Origin: Acerihabitans sp047324305
GTDB lineage: Bacteria; Pseudomonadota; Gammaproteobacteria; Enterobacterales; Enterobacteriaceae
DNA length: 64,000 bases
Assembly: GCF_047324305.1 (NCBI RefSeq)
Contig: NZ_CP178740.1
Coordinates: forward strand, 4,092,001 to 4,156,000
Reading direction: 5' to 3'
Position numbers and translations under genes: made by a program. The notes under the pieces were generated by a model. That model worked only from the letters and a program-made list of their open reading frames with translations. It had not been told where the DNA came from and searched no databases. Below, piece by piece: positions 15,803-23,985 of this stretch (positions are counted from its first letter, which is position 1; the number at the start of each line of letters is the position of its first letter).

Positions 15803-16969
15803 TCAACCGGCAGGCGGATGCGCCACCAGACGCAGGAGCGTGACTTCAGACGGTGCGGCCAGTCGTATCGGCGGTCCCCAATAGCCCGTGCCGCGGCTGG
15901 TGTATACCCAAAGATCGTTGAGCTTGTCCAGCCCGTGTACGAACGGCTGCTGCAAACGGACAAAGAACTGCCACGGCAGGAACTGGCCTCCGTGCGTGTG
16001 GCCGGACAATTGCAGCGTGAAGCCCGCTTCCGAGGCGGCCGTCGCAGAGCGTGGCTGGTGGGCAAGCAAAAGCCGGAACAGAATATCGCCAGGGGCGCCG
16101 CGCATGGCTTTCTGCGGATCGCTTGCGTGCGCCGGGTCGAAGTTGCCGCCGCTGTAATCCGTCACGCCCGCCACGATGGCGCGCGCGCCGCCGTGGTTAA
16201 CCACCACATGTTCGTTCATCAACACCTGGAAGCCAAGCCGGCGAAACTCAGCGATCCAGGTATCCGCGCCGGCATAATATTCATGATTGCCTGTGACGAA
16301 GAAGATCCCGTGCCGCGCCGATAACGCGCCAAGGGGGCGGGTATCCGCCTCGAGCTGCGGCACGGATCCATCGACGACATCGCCCGTCACCGCAATCAGG
16401 TCCGCTTCAAGCGCATTCACGGTTGCGACGATTTTCTCGACATAGCCGCGTTTAATGGTCGGGCCGATGTGGATGTCGCTGATCTGCACGATGCGAAAGC
16501 CGTCCAGCCCCGCCGCCAGTCCCGCGATAGGGATGTCGATATTTTTCACCGGCGCATTCCTGCGCGCGTTGTAAACGCCCAACAGCGTGAGGAGTATGGC
16601 AACGAGCGGTACGCACAGCGCGCTGACGGCGGTGAACTCCGCCGTCGCCGCAGTGACGCCCGGCAAACTGTCCACGGCATGCAGCAAAAGCAACACTATA
16701 TCGCGCAGCGCTGTCAGCACCAGCAGCGACGAGAAGAAACCCATCGTGAGTAATCCCGCCCACGCCAGCCGGTCCGACAGCGGCTGTTTTTTTATATTGC
16801 GCGCGGCCATGCCGACCGGGATCAGCACAGCAGACATCGCCAGCAGCAGCGCCGCGAGCCATTTGAATGGCGTGCCGACAGGCAAGGCGGCAATGAGCCG
16901 CACGCCGATATACACATGCAACAGCGTGACTATGCTGATGAGGCGAATGAAAAATGCGGAACGGAGCAT
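15803..16969 (-). CDS. Membrane-anchored metallophosphoesterase (YkuE/YaeI-like)
   Basis: A 388-residue protein. The N-terminal 140 residues contain about four hydrophobic helices; the rest is a calcineurin-type phosphoesterase with all metal-ligand motifs: 'QISDIHIGP', 'VTGDVVDG', 'VTGNHEYY' and 'LSGHTHGGQ'. Relatives hydrolyse phosphodiesters such as UDP-diacylglucosamine or lipid headgroups at the membrane. Start 16969 (ATG) is chosen because AAGGAAAG lies seven bases upstream; the frame could extend to 17023 but would add 18 non-membrane residues. It stands alone between two regulators and its link to them is unclear. Confidence 0.87.
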   Translation of the reverse strand: MLRSAFFIRLISIVTLLHVYIGVRLIAALPVGTPFKWLAALLLAMSAVLIPVGMAARNIKKQPLSDRLAWAGLLTMGFFSSLLVLTALRDIVLLLLHAVDSLPGVTAATAEFTAVSALCVPLVAILLTLLGVYNARRNAPVKNIDIPIAGLAAGLDGFRIVQISDIHIGPTIKRGYVEKIVATVNALEADLIAVTGDVVDGSVPQLEADTRPLGALSARHGIFFVTGNHEYYAGADTWIAEFRRLGFQVLMNEHVVVNHGGARAIVAGVTDYSGGNFDPAHASDPQKAMRGAPGDILFRLLLAHQPRSATAASEAGFTLQLSGHTHGGQFLPWQFFVRLQQPFVHGLDKLNDLWVYTSRGTGYWGPPIRLAAPSEVTLLRLVAHPPAG

Positions 16970-17320
16970 AGATAATCTTTCCTTGTTACATGATATCACC
17001 TCTCTCAGGATAGCCGAATTCACTCTCCCGCGTCAGCGTCTGACGTTATCCCCCAGCGGGCGGCGGGGCACTGCTGACGCCGTTTAAGGACGTGCAGATG
17101 CCTGACGGTATAGCCGGTTATGACGGCACAGAGACGGCCGGCGGGCATAGGCCGGGCCGGCACAGGAGGGCAATGGTATTGTGAAGGAGATCAAATAATA
17201 GTTAAAACACGGTTTCATTTTTTTATAGTTCGGTGGAGAGTGCTCAGTGTTTAACGGGAAAAGTAGTGTCTAGTGTCTAACTATTCCTTCCGGGCATCGT
17301 TTCTCTTACGGATTGTCACC
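16970..17320. other. Intergenic region between divergent genes
   Basis: About 350 bases between the metallophosphoesterase start and the LevR-type activator start. It holds a GC-rich half near 17030-17160 and an AT-rich half near 17180-17260 that contains a CRP-like site (listed separately) and probably the promoter of the activator gene. A short duplication, GTGTCTA repeated at about 17266 and 17273, sits just before an alternative GTG start at 17273. No small gene is convincing. Confidence 0.4.
17180..17195 (+). promoter_or_regulatory. CRP-like site upstream of the LevR-type activator gene
   Basis: TGTGA-AGGAGA-TCAAA matches the CRP core at nine of ten positions and sits about 140 bases before the ATG at 17321. 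CRP control of a sugar-PTS activator is common, which makes the site plausible, but the match is weaker than the one at 15589. Confidence 0.42.
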
Positions 17321-19927
17321 ATGACCATGTCAGCAAAAGATAAACTGTACCAGTCCATATTGACCCATTATTCGGGCAATCACAGCGGTTTTACCGCGCT
17401 GGATTGCGCGAATTTAGTGCCGATCGGCCGCAGTGTAATCAGTCATTATCTCAATCGGTTATGCGATGATGGGAAATTAATCAAAGAAAACACCCGGCCC
17501 GTACGTTTTTTTGTCAATACGGCACAAACACGATCCGTGCTGGCGCGGGTGGAAAAAAAAGCACTGGATGCCTTCAGCCGTCTGATTGGCGTTGAGGGAA
17601 GTCTGGCGCAAGCGGTATTAATGTGCCGCTCGGCGGTAGATTATCCCACCGGCGGTCTGCCGGTGCTGCTGGCCGGTGAAAGCGGGGTGGGTAAAAGCCA
17701 TCTCGCCAGCGTGATATATGACTACGCGCTGGAACGGGGCGTTATCGCGGCTGATAAACCGCTTATCGAGCTGAATTGCGCCGATTATGCCAATAATCCT
17801 GAGCTATTGTCCGGCACATTATTTGGTTATATCAAGGGGGCGTTCACCGGCGCCGACCGGGAGAAGCGCGGCGCCTTCGATGAGGCGGACGGCGGTTTTT
17901 TATTTCTTGATGAAGTCCACCGGCTCTCCGCCGAAAACCAGGAAAAGCTGTTCCTGTTTATGGATAAAGGCTATTTCTACCGCCTCGGTGATAATCGTAC
18001 CCGTCGTCCGGCCAGCATTCGGTTTATTTTCGCCACCACAGAAAATATTGATACCGTGTTGCTCAATACTTTCCGCCGCCGCATCCCGGTGCGCGTCACG
18101 CTGCCGAATTTCATCTCACGTCCGCTCACTGAACGGGTGGCGCAGGTCGAGTATTTTCTGCATTGCGAGGCACGCAGCCTGGCAAGGGATATTCATCTGG
18201 ATGCCGCCCTTATGCATCAACTGGTCATGTCGCCGATCAGGGGCAATATCGGCGAATTGAAAAACCAAATTAAGGTGATGTGCGCCAGCGCATGGAGCGA
18301 CGGGGATAACGCGAAATTTATCACCCTGAATTCGCCGCACCTCCATTCCGGCGGCGGTGAAATGCTGCTGATTTCCCACCGTGACCGGGCCGGTGACGTT
18401 GATGTGTCGATGTTGCTGCCTAAAGCGATGCGCGATGACGTCATTTTTAAAGAGTTCTGCCACAGCGGCAATACGCTGTTGCTCAATCGCAAGCTGGAAC
18501 AATTGCTGACGACGATCGGCGGCGTTCTGAATCCGGCCTCGCCTTACAGCGGTTATGTCTGGCAAAACACCATGCATGCCATCAATGAGCTGGAGAACTT
18601 AACCGGCCTGACGTTCAGTCAGGATCACCGCAAAGCTGTCTGGCTGTGCCTGAATTACGCGTTACATCATGCCGGCGGCGCAGCACAGGCCGATGAGCTG
18701 CGGGCGATAACCGATTATGTTTCCAGCAAGGCGCGGTTGCTGGCCGGTGAGTGCGTAGACCTGTTGCGACAGCACGTCGTTAATGAGGCTTTTTTACTGT
18801 TGCCGCCGCTGCTCGGCAGCGCATTTAACACCCTGGCCGGTGACGATGACCTCATCCAGGGGGTGATTGTTTCCCACGGACGCTCCACGGCGTCCAGTCT
18901 GGCGGGTATCGCCAATCAGCTGACCGGCGGTTATATATTTAAAGCTTTCGATATGCCCAACGCGACCTCGACACGCGAGATCATTGATATGCTGATCAAG
19001 CACCTGGACGCCATCAAGCAGAGCGCCGGATTGATAATCCTGGTGGATATGGGGTCGCTGAAGGCGATTTATGAGGAAATAAAACTCCATCTGCATGGCG
19101 AACTGCTGGTGATCAATAACGTCAGCACCGCCATGGCGCTGGATATTGCCTCAAAGATCCAGTCACGCCTGGCGATGAAGGACATTATCGACAGCGTCAA
19201 AGGCGCCTATGAAGTGGAAACCCGCTACTACGCCGGCGTGCTGCCGGGAAATAAAATTATCATTACCTGTATTTCCGGCGAAGGCATCTCGCACAAACTC
19301 AAAGATATCGTGCAGCGTTATCTGGCCTGCGATCAGATTGATATCGTCACTATGGAATATGACGATGTGAAATGGAAAATCGCCCGCTCTGACCCGGCGC
19401 TGAACGGCACGCGGCTTATTATCACTACCACCGATCTGGATGCGGGCTATATTCCGCTGTTAAGCGTGGAACAACTGATTAAAGAGAAAACCGCCGTATT
19501 GCGCCGCGACTATTTTACCGATCTGCTGACCTCGGACGGACTGGAAACAATGATTGACGAGGTGGTTAAATTATTTACTGTGGAAGGCGTTGCCGGCAGG
19601 CTTAACTTTCTCAATCCGGTGGTGATCATTGATGAGGTGGACGCGGTCATTAAGCAGTACGAATCCTTTTATAAAATACATTTCGAAAGTTATCTGCGCA
19701 TTAATTTATTTATGCACCTTGCCCTAATGATTGAACGCGTCATGGTCAATGCCGGGATGCGTAACCGTGATGACGCGCAGCTAACCGCTGACCAACACGC
19801 CTTTGTCGCAGGGCATGACACCTTTTTCCTGGCGCTGAACCGCAAATATCACATCGCGCTGCCCGTCACCGAGGTTCTGATGATTTATGAAATCATGGAG
19901 CCCTGGATCGCCCCACAGCCGGCGTGA
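17321..19927 (+). CDS. LevR-type sigma-54 activator with PRD and EIIA domains
   Basis: An 868-residue PTS-controlled activator. Order: N-terminal winged-helix region (about 1-70), AAA+ domain with GESGVGKS (119-126), GAFTGA (173-178) and 'GGFLFLDEVH', a first PRD (about 370-470, His449/450), an EIIA-mannose-like domain with 'IVSHGRSTASS' (His519), an EIIB-like segment and a second PRD ending the protein (His799 in 'NLFMHLALMIERV'). In LevR proteins phosphorylation of such histidines by HPr and by the cognate EIIB couples promoter activation to sugar transport. Start ATG 17321 is preferred over GTG 17273, but no strong ribosome-binding site decides it. It lies directly upstream of the PTS operon whose promoter is of the sigma-54 type. 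Confidence 0.92.
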   Translation: MTMSAKDKLYQSILTHYSGNHSGFTALDCANLVPIGRSVISHYLNRLCDDGKLIKENTRPVRFFVNTAQTRSVLARVEKKALDAFSRLIGVEGSLAQAVLMCRSAVDYPTGGLPVLLAGESGVGKSHLASVIYDYALERGVIAADKPLIELNCADYANNPELLSGTLFGYIKGAFTGADREKRGAFDEADGGFLFLDEVHRLSAENQEKLFLFMDKGYFYRLGDNRTRRPASIRFIFATTENIDTVLLNTFRRRIPVRVTLPNFISRPLTERVAQVEYFLHCEARSLARDIHLDAALMHQLVMSPIRGNIGELKNQIKVMCASAWSDGDNAKFITLNSPHLHSGGGEMLLISHRDRAGDVDVSMLLPKAMRDDVIFKEFCHSGNTLLLNRKLEQLLTTIGGVLNPASPYSGYVWQNTMHAINELENLTGLTFSQDHRKAVWLCLNYALHHAGGAAQADELRAITDYVSSKARLLAGECVDLLRQHVVNEAFLLLPPLLGSAFNTLAGDDDLIQGVIVSHGRSTASSLAGIANQLTGGYIFKAFDMPNATSTREIIDMLIKHLDAIKQSAGLIILVDMGSLKAIYEEIKLHLHGELLVINNVSTAMALDIASKIQSRLAMKDIIDSVKGAYEVETRYYAGVLPGNKIIITCISGEGISHKLKDIVQRYLACDQIDIVTMEYDDVKWKIARSDPALNGTRLIITTTDLDAGYIPLLSVEQLIKEKTAVLRRDYFTDLLTSDGLETMIDEVVKLFTVEGVAGRLNFLNPVVIIDEVDAVIKQYESFYKIHFESYLRINLFMHLALMIERVMVNAGMRNRDDAQLTADQHAFVAGHDTFFLALNRKYHIALPVTEVLMIYEIMEPWIAPQPA

Positions 19928-19971
19928 CCCTGTCCTTTGGCCTTGCGGCATACTTTACCGTCGGGCACATG

Positions 19972-20021
19972 TTTCCACACTCGGTTTTCCAGTGCTTTAA
20001 ACAGAAATATTAGTGTGGAAA
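19972..20021 (+). promoter_or_regulatory. Candidate enhancer (UAS) of the LevR-type activator
   Basis: Two perfectly inverted 10-mers, TTTCCACACT (19972-19981) and AGTGTGGAAA (20012-20021), have centres 40 bases apart (about four helical turns). They lie 42-91 bases upstream of the -24 element at 20063. This is the geometry expected for an activator that binds as paired dimers. A one-mismatch copy of the second arm occurs before the KdgM porin gene. Confidence 0.6.
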
Positions 20022-20060
20022 ACAATAATTAATCCTTTGTTTTTAAACAAAATTTATTTA

Positions 20061-20077
20061 ATGGCATAGCTCTTGCA
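20061..20077 (+). promoter_or_regulatory. Sigma-54 promoter of the PTS/GH88 operon
   Basis: ATGGCATAGCTCTTGCA matches TGGCAY-N5-TTGCA, with GG at 20063-20064, GC at 20075-20076 and ten bases between. Transcription should start near 20088, about 30 bases before the EIIA start at 20119. The upstream neighbour encodes the matching LevR-type activator. Confidence 0.85.
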
Positions 20078-20118
20078 TTGCCAGGGCGGGTTATCAGTAA
20101 TCATTTAAGGAAAGCGGA

Positions 20119-20598
20119 ATGCGAGAGGTCTTTATCGCCAGTCATGGCCAGTATGCTAAAGGCATTATTTCCGGGCTTGATTTACTTATCGGCAACGATC
20201 ATGGCGTCACTCCCATATGCGCTTACTGTGGCGACATTGGCTCCACGGCTGATTTGACACGGCGCTTCAACGCTATCGCGTTGGAAGCGGCGCGGCGCGG
20301 CAATGAGCTGGTGCTGTTTACCGATATGAAAGGCGGTAGCGTTAATAATACGGCGATTCAAGTGATGATGAATTTTCCCCATATGCATGTGATTAGCGGC
20401 GCTAACCTGATCATGCTGATGGAGTTCTGCATGTCGGAACTCGCGGAAACGGCGGCGCGCATCGCGGAAGCTATCCATATGGCCACCCAGGCCATGCAGT
20501 ATATGAATACGCTGCCGGAAATTGTCAGCGCGCGCCAGAATCTGGGCGGCGCTAACCGCGATGATGATGATTTCTTCGCCGCGGAGGAAAAGCAATGA
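20119..20598 (+). CDS. PTS EIIA component, mannose family
   Basis: A 159-residue cytoplasmic phosphocarrier. The phosphorylated histidine is His9 in 'VFIASHGQYAKG', and 'LFTDMKGGSVNNTAIQ' is the conserved turn of the EIIA-Man fold. It takes phosphate from HPr and gives it to the IIB component at 21795. AAGGAA lies upstream, and the stop overlaps the GH88 start (ATGA). The 20 C-terminal residues are acidic ('DDDDFFAAEEK'), as often seen in stand-alone IIA proteins. Confidence 0.93.
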   Translation: MREVFIASHGQYAKGIISGLDLLIGNDHGVTPICAYCGDIGSTADLTRRFNAIALEAARRGNELVLFTDMKGGSVNNTAIQVMMNFPHMHVISGANLIMLMEFCMSELAETAARIAEAIHMATQAMQYMNTLPEIVSARQNLGGANRDDDDFFAAEEKQ

Positions 20599-21770
20599 GC
20601 GTCGTGCTTGAATCCCTGGACCCGCGTTACGCTGCGGGGCAATCCTATTTGACGCCGGCATGGCTGCAGGCCGCGATTGGCGACGTGCTGAAAAGCATCG
20701 ATGCCATGTTGCCGCGTTTTACCGCCACGTTCCCAGCGGCCAGCGCGCGGGACGGGCGTTACCCGGCGGTAGAGAAAGTGGACTGGACCGAGGGCTTTTG
20801 GACCGGCCTTCTATGGCTGGCGTGGGAGGTCACCGGTGACGACAAATACCGCCGCTGCGCGCAAGGGCTGCTGGTAAGCTTCGAGGAGCGTCTCGACCGG
20901 CTGATCAAAGTGGATACTCACGACCTGGGTTTTCTGTATCTGCTTTCCTGCGTCAATGCCTGGACGCTGACCGGCAATGAACGTGCGCGCGACCTGGCGT
21001 TACGCGCCGCGGAATTTCTGTACCGCCGCTTTAACCCCACCGCAGGCGTTATCCAGGCGTGGGGGGATTTAAGCGATCCGGCGCGCCAGGGGCGCATGAT
21101 TATCGACTGTAATCTGAATGTGCCGTTGCTGTTCTGGGCGGCGAACGAAACCGGCAACCGGCAGTGGCGGGAGGCGGCCCGATGCCATTTGGCGCAGGCT
21201 TCACGTTATCTGGTGCGCGACGACGCCTCCACCTTTCATACCTTCTACCTGGATATCCACAACGGGCAACCGTTGCGCGGCGATACCCATCAGGGGGTCA
21301 GCAATGATTCCTGCTGGTCGCGCGGGCAGGCTTGGGGGATGTACGGCTTTGCGCTCGGCTTTAATCACACCGGCGATGCCGCCTATACCGAGCTGTCGCG
21401 CAAGCTGAGCCACTACTTTCTTAACCGCTTGCCTGATGACTATGTCTGTTATTGGGATTTGATATTCAAGCCGCAGGACCACGCATTCCGTGATACCTCC
21501 GCCGCCGCGATCGCGGTGTGCGGGCTGGCCGAATTACTGAAACAACTGCCGCTCAGCGATCCGCTGCGCCCCGCTTATATCAACGCTATCGGCCTGATGA
21601 TGCGCAATCTGCACCATCATTATTTCGCGCATCATGAAGATGGCCTGCTGCGCGAGGGGGTATACAACCATGGCCGCAATATGGGCATTAATGTGCCTAA
21701 TCTCTGGGGCGATTATTTCTATTTCGAAGCGCTGGTGCGCCTATCCCGTATCTGGACACCCTACTGGTAA
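20595..21770 (+). CDS. ugl: GH88 unsaturated glucuronyl hydrolase
   Basis: A 391-residue (alpha/alpha)6-barrel enzyme with the two catalytic aspartates of the family: Asp110 in 'DTHDLGFLYL' and Asp171 in 'MIIDCNLNVPLLFW'. GH88 enzymes hydrolyse the 4,5-unsaturated glucuronyl residue left by polysaccharide lyases, through vinyl-ether hydration. No signal peptide is present, so it acts in the cytoplasm on disaccharides delivered by the PTS. The gene is translationally coupled to EIIA (ATGA overlap) and sits between IIA and IIB, the same order as in streptococcal glycosaminoglycan disaccharide operons (established knowledge). The substrate may be an unsaturated disaccharide from hyaluronan, chondroitin, heparin or a plant or algal glucuronan. 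Confidence 0.92.
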   Translation: MSVVLESLDPRYAAGQSYLTPAWLQAAIGDVLKSIDAMLPRFTATFPAASARDGRYPAVEKVDWTEGFWTGLLWLAWEVTGDDKYRRCAQGLLVSFEERLDRLIKVDTHDLGFLYLLSCVNAWTLTGNERARDLALRAAEFLYRRFNPTAGVIQAWGDLSDPARQGRMIIDCNLNVPLLFWAANETGNRQWREAARCHLAQASRYLVRDDASTFHTFYLDIHNGQPLRGDTHQGVSNDSCWSRGQAWGMYGFALGFNHTGDAAYTELSRKLSHYFLNRLPDDYVCYWDLIFKPQDHAFRDTSAAAIAVCGLAELLKQLPLSDPLRPAYINAIGLMMRNLHHHYFAHHEDGLLREGVYNHGRNMGINVPNLWGDYFYFEALVRLSRIWTPYW

Positions 21771-21794
21771 AGACGAATAACAGGAGAAAAAAAC

Positions 21795-22286
21795 ATGATT
21801 TCATTGGTTCGTATTGACGATCGATTAATCCACGGCCAGGTGGCGGTGGTATGGACTAAGCACCTGGGCGTGAACCGCATTCTCGTGGCGAACGACCAGA
21901 TCGTGGCCAACGACGTGCAGAAAATGTCGCTGCGCATGGCGGCGCCGGATACGGCGAAATGCGCCATCATGGCGGTTAAGGACGCCGGGGATACCCTTAA
22001 CGATCCGCGCTCCGCGGACATGAAAATCCTGGTGATCGTCAACAATGTGGCCGATGCCCGCCGCCTGATTGAGCAAGTACCCGCCATCAAGCACCTGAAC
22101 GTCGCCAATTACGGACGTATCACCGATAACCTGGCGGCTAAAACCAAAATCAGCGACACCGTTTATGTGACGCCGCAAGACGTGGCGGATTTCCTCGCCA
22201 TTGCCGGGTGCGGCGTAAAAGTGGACTACCAGGTGTTGCCTTCCCACCAGGTGAAAAATCTCATTGAGATGCTTAATAACGCCTGA
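21795..22286 (+). CDS. PTS EIIB component, mannose family
   Basis: A 163-residue cytoplasmic protein with the IIB-Man signature 'RIDDRLIHGQVAVVW', His13 being the phosphorylation site. It transfers phosphate to the sugar during transport through IIC/IID and probably also modulates the LevR-type activator. AACAGGAGAAAA upstream gives a good ribosome-binding site. Length is normal for the family (about 160). Confidence 0.93.
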   Translation: MISLVRIDDRLIHGQVAVVWTKHLGVNRILVANDQIVANDVQKMSLRMAAPDTAKCAIMAVKDAGDTLNDPRSADMKILVIVNNVADARRLIEQVPAIKHLNVANYGRITDNLAAKTKISDTVYVTPQDVADFLAIAGCGVKVDYQVLPSHQVKNLIEMLNNA

Positions 22287-22300
22287 AAAGCGAGGACAGT

Positions 22301-23104
22301 ATGTTAACTCCGGCATTACTTGTTGCTCTGGTGATGTATATCGCCAAATTCTTCGACCACACCCTCGGCCAGCCGTTAATTGAACGTCCGCTGGTCTGCG
22401 GCGCCATGGTGGGATTGGTGTTGGGCGATTTTCAGCAGGGCATCATTATCGGCGCCAGCCTGGAACTGATTTTCCTCGGCACCATCACTATCGGCGGCTC
22501 GGTGCCCGCCGATCTGGCGGTGGGTTCGGTGCTGGCCACCGCCTTTACCATCCTGACCCATGCCGAACCGGCGGTGGCCGTGGCGCTGGCATTGCCGATA
22601 AGCCTGCTGGCGGTGTTTGTCTACCAGGTGCTGAAGCTGGTGTACACCGCTCTGGTGGAAAAATATGACGCCCTGCTTGAACAGGGCCATGATCGCGCGG
22701 CGCTTGGCCTGACCTTCGGCATGACGATGTTTTATGGCGTGCCGTTTGCGATCATCGCCTTTTTCGGCGTGCTGTTCGGCACCGACGTTATCCGCAGCCT
22801 GGTGGAGAACATCCCCGGTACCGTGATGCGCGGCATGACCGCGGTGGGCGGCATCCTGCCGGCGCTGGGGTTCGCCATCCTGCTTAGAGCGCTTTGGCAT
22901 CGCAATATCGCCGCCTTCTTTTTTATTGGTTTTGCGCTGGCGGCGTATTTGAAACTGCCGATCATGGGTATCGCCATTATCGCCGCCTCCATAGCGGTTT
23001 ACCTGTGCTTTAACGAATTCAATCAACTCAAATTAAACAAACAAAACGCCGGCAATGCGCATGCGGTTTCCGTCGACGATAAGGATGGGTTCTTTAATGA
23101 CTGA
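22301..23104 (+). CDS. PTS EIIC component, mannose/sorbose family
   Basis: A 267-residue inner-membrane permease subunit with about seven to eight hydrophobic segments and the family patch 'ERPLVCGAMVGLVLGDFQQGIIIGASLELIF', of which the part GLVLGDFQQG is diagnostic. GAGGAC lies before the ATG. Together with IID it forms the translocation channel. The gene overlaps the IID start by eight bases. The relatives with uronic-acid disaccharide specificity are AgaW-like, but specificity cannot be read from the sequence alone. Confidence 0.92.
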   Translation: MLTPALLVALVMYIAKFFDHTLGQPLIERPLVCGAMVGLVLGDFQQGIIIGASLELIFLGTITIGGSVPADLAVGSVLATAFTILTHAEPAVAVALALPISLLAVFVYQVLKLVYTALVEKYDALLEQGHDRAALGLTFGMTMFYGVPFAIIAFFGVLFGTDVIRSLVENIPGTVMRGMTAVGGILPALGFAILLRALWHRNIAAFFFIGFALAAYLKLPIMGIAIIAASIAVYLCFNEFNQLKLNKQNAGNAHAVSVDDKDGFFND

Positions 23105-23936
23105 TATCCAGATAAGAGACACTGTCGCCTATAGCAGCGATAAAGACGAAAAGAAAATGTTCCGCCAGTTATTTATCCGCCAATTCCAATTGCTGGGGGC
23201 GATGAATTTTACCCGCATGGAGGGCTTGAACTATGGCTGGGCGCTGGCGCCGATGCTGCGCAAAATCTATCCAGAGCCTCATCGCTATCTGGATGCGCTT
23301 AAGCGCAATAGCCAATTTTTCAATACTAACCAGCATCTGGCGCCGTTTATTATGGGTTTGACGTTATCGATGGAAAAGGAGAATGCCGGTAATCCGGCAT
23401 TTGATACCTCGAGTATTAACGGCATTAAAGTGGCGCTGATGGGTCCATTTGCCGGTGTAGGCGACTCATTTTTTTACGGCGTGCTGCGTATTATCGCCAC
23501 CGGCATAGCCATTGGCTTGTCTTCGCAGGGTAACCCTCTCGGGCCGCTGTTGTTCCTGCTGATATACAACATTCCCAGCTATTTGATTCGATATTACGGC
23601 GGGGTCATGGGCTACCGGCTCGGGTCGAAATATATCGCCGAGGCCACCCAATCTGGGCTGCTGGGGTGTATCACTAAGGCGTCCTCCATCATGGGGTTGA
23701 TGATGGTAGGGGCGATGAGCGCCTCGATGGTAAAGTTCACCACCACGTATAAAACCACCATTGCCGGGCAGCCATTCGTGTTGCAGGAGATCCTCGATAA
23801 AATTTGCGTTGGGTTGATTCCGCTCCTGCTGGTGCTGGTTTGCCTGCGTCTGCTGAATAAAAAGGTCAGCCCGAACAAAGTGCTTATTGTCCTGATTGTG
23901 CTTGGCTTCGCCGCCGCCGGCATCGGCATTGTCTAA
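23097..23936 (+). CDS. PTS EIID component, mannose family
   Basis: A 279-residue inner-membrane subunit with the start 'FRQLFIRQFQLLGAMNFTRMEG' typical of IID (the R-x-F...Q..NYERM region), then 'ALMGPFAGVGDSFF' and two C-terminal helices. ATG 23097 overlaps the end of IIC and is preferred; a start at 23055 in the same frame would add 14 residues that lie inside IIC. It is followed after five bases by an 11-bp hairpin. Confidence 0.92.
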   Translation: MTDIQIRDTVAYSSDKDEKKMFRQLFIRQFQLLGAMNFTRMEGLNYGWALAPMLRKIYPEPHRYLDALKRNSQFFNTNQHLAPFIMGLTLSMEKENAGNPAFDTSSINGIKVALMGPFAGVGDSFFYGVLRIIATGIAIGLSSQGNPLGPLLFLLIYNIPSYLIRYYGGVMGYRLGSKYIAEATQSGLLGCITKASSIMGLMMVGAMSASMVKFTTTYKTTIAGQPFVLQEILDKICVGLIPLLLVLVCLRLLNKKVSPNKVLIVLIVLGFAAAGIGIV

Positions 23937-23940
23937 CCCC

Positions 23941-23968
23941 CATCCCCTTTTCATGCGAAGAGGGGATG
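23941..23968 (+). other. Stable intergenic RNA hairpin after IID
   Basis: CATCCCC (23941-23947) pairs with GGGGATG (23962-23968), and the stem continues through TTTT/AAGA with one wobble, giving about 11 bp around a six-base loop. There is no T run, so it is more likely a processing, stability or attenuation element that lowers expression of the two downstream enzymes relative to the PTS genes. It contains the ATG at 23953, which argues against that start for the next gene. Confidence 0.55.
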
Positions 23969-23985
23969 ACTTATGGACTCAGGAT

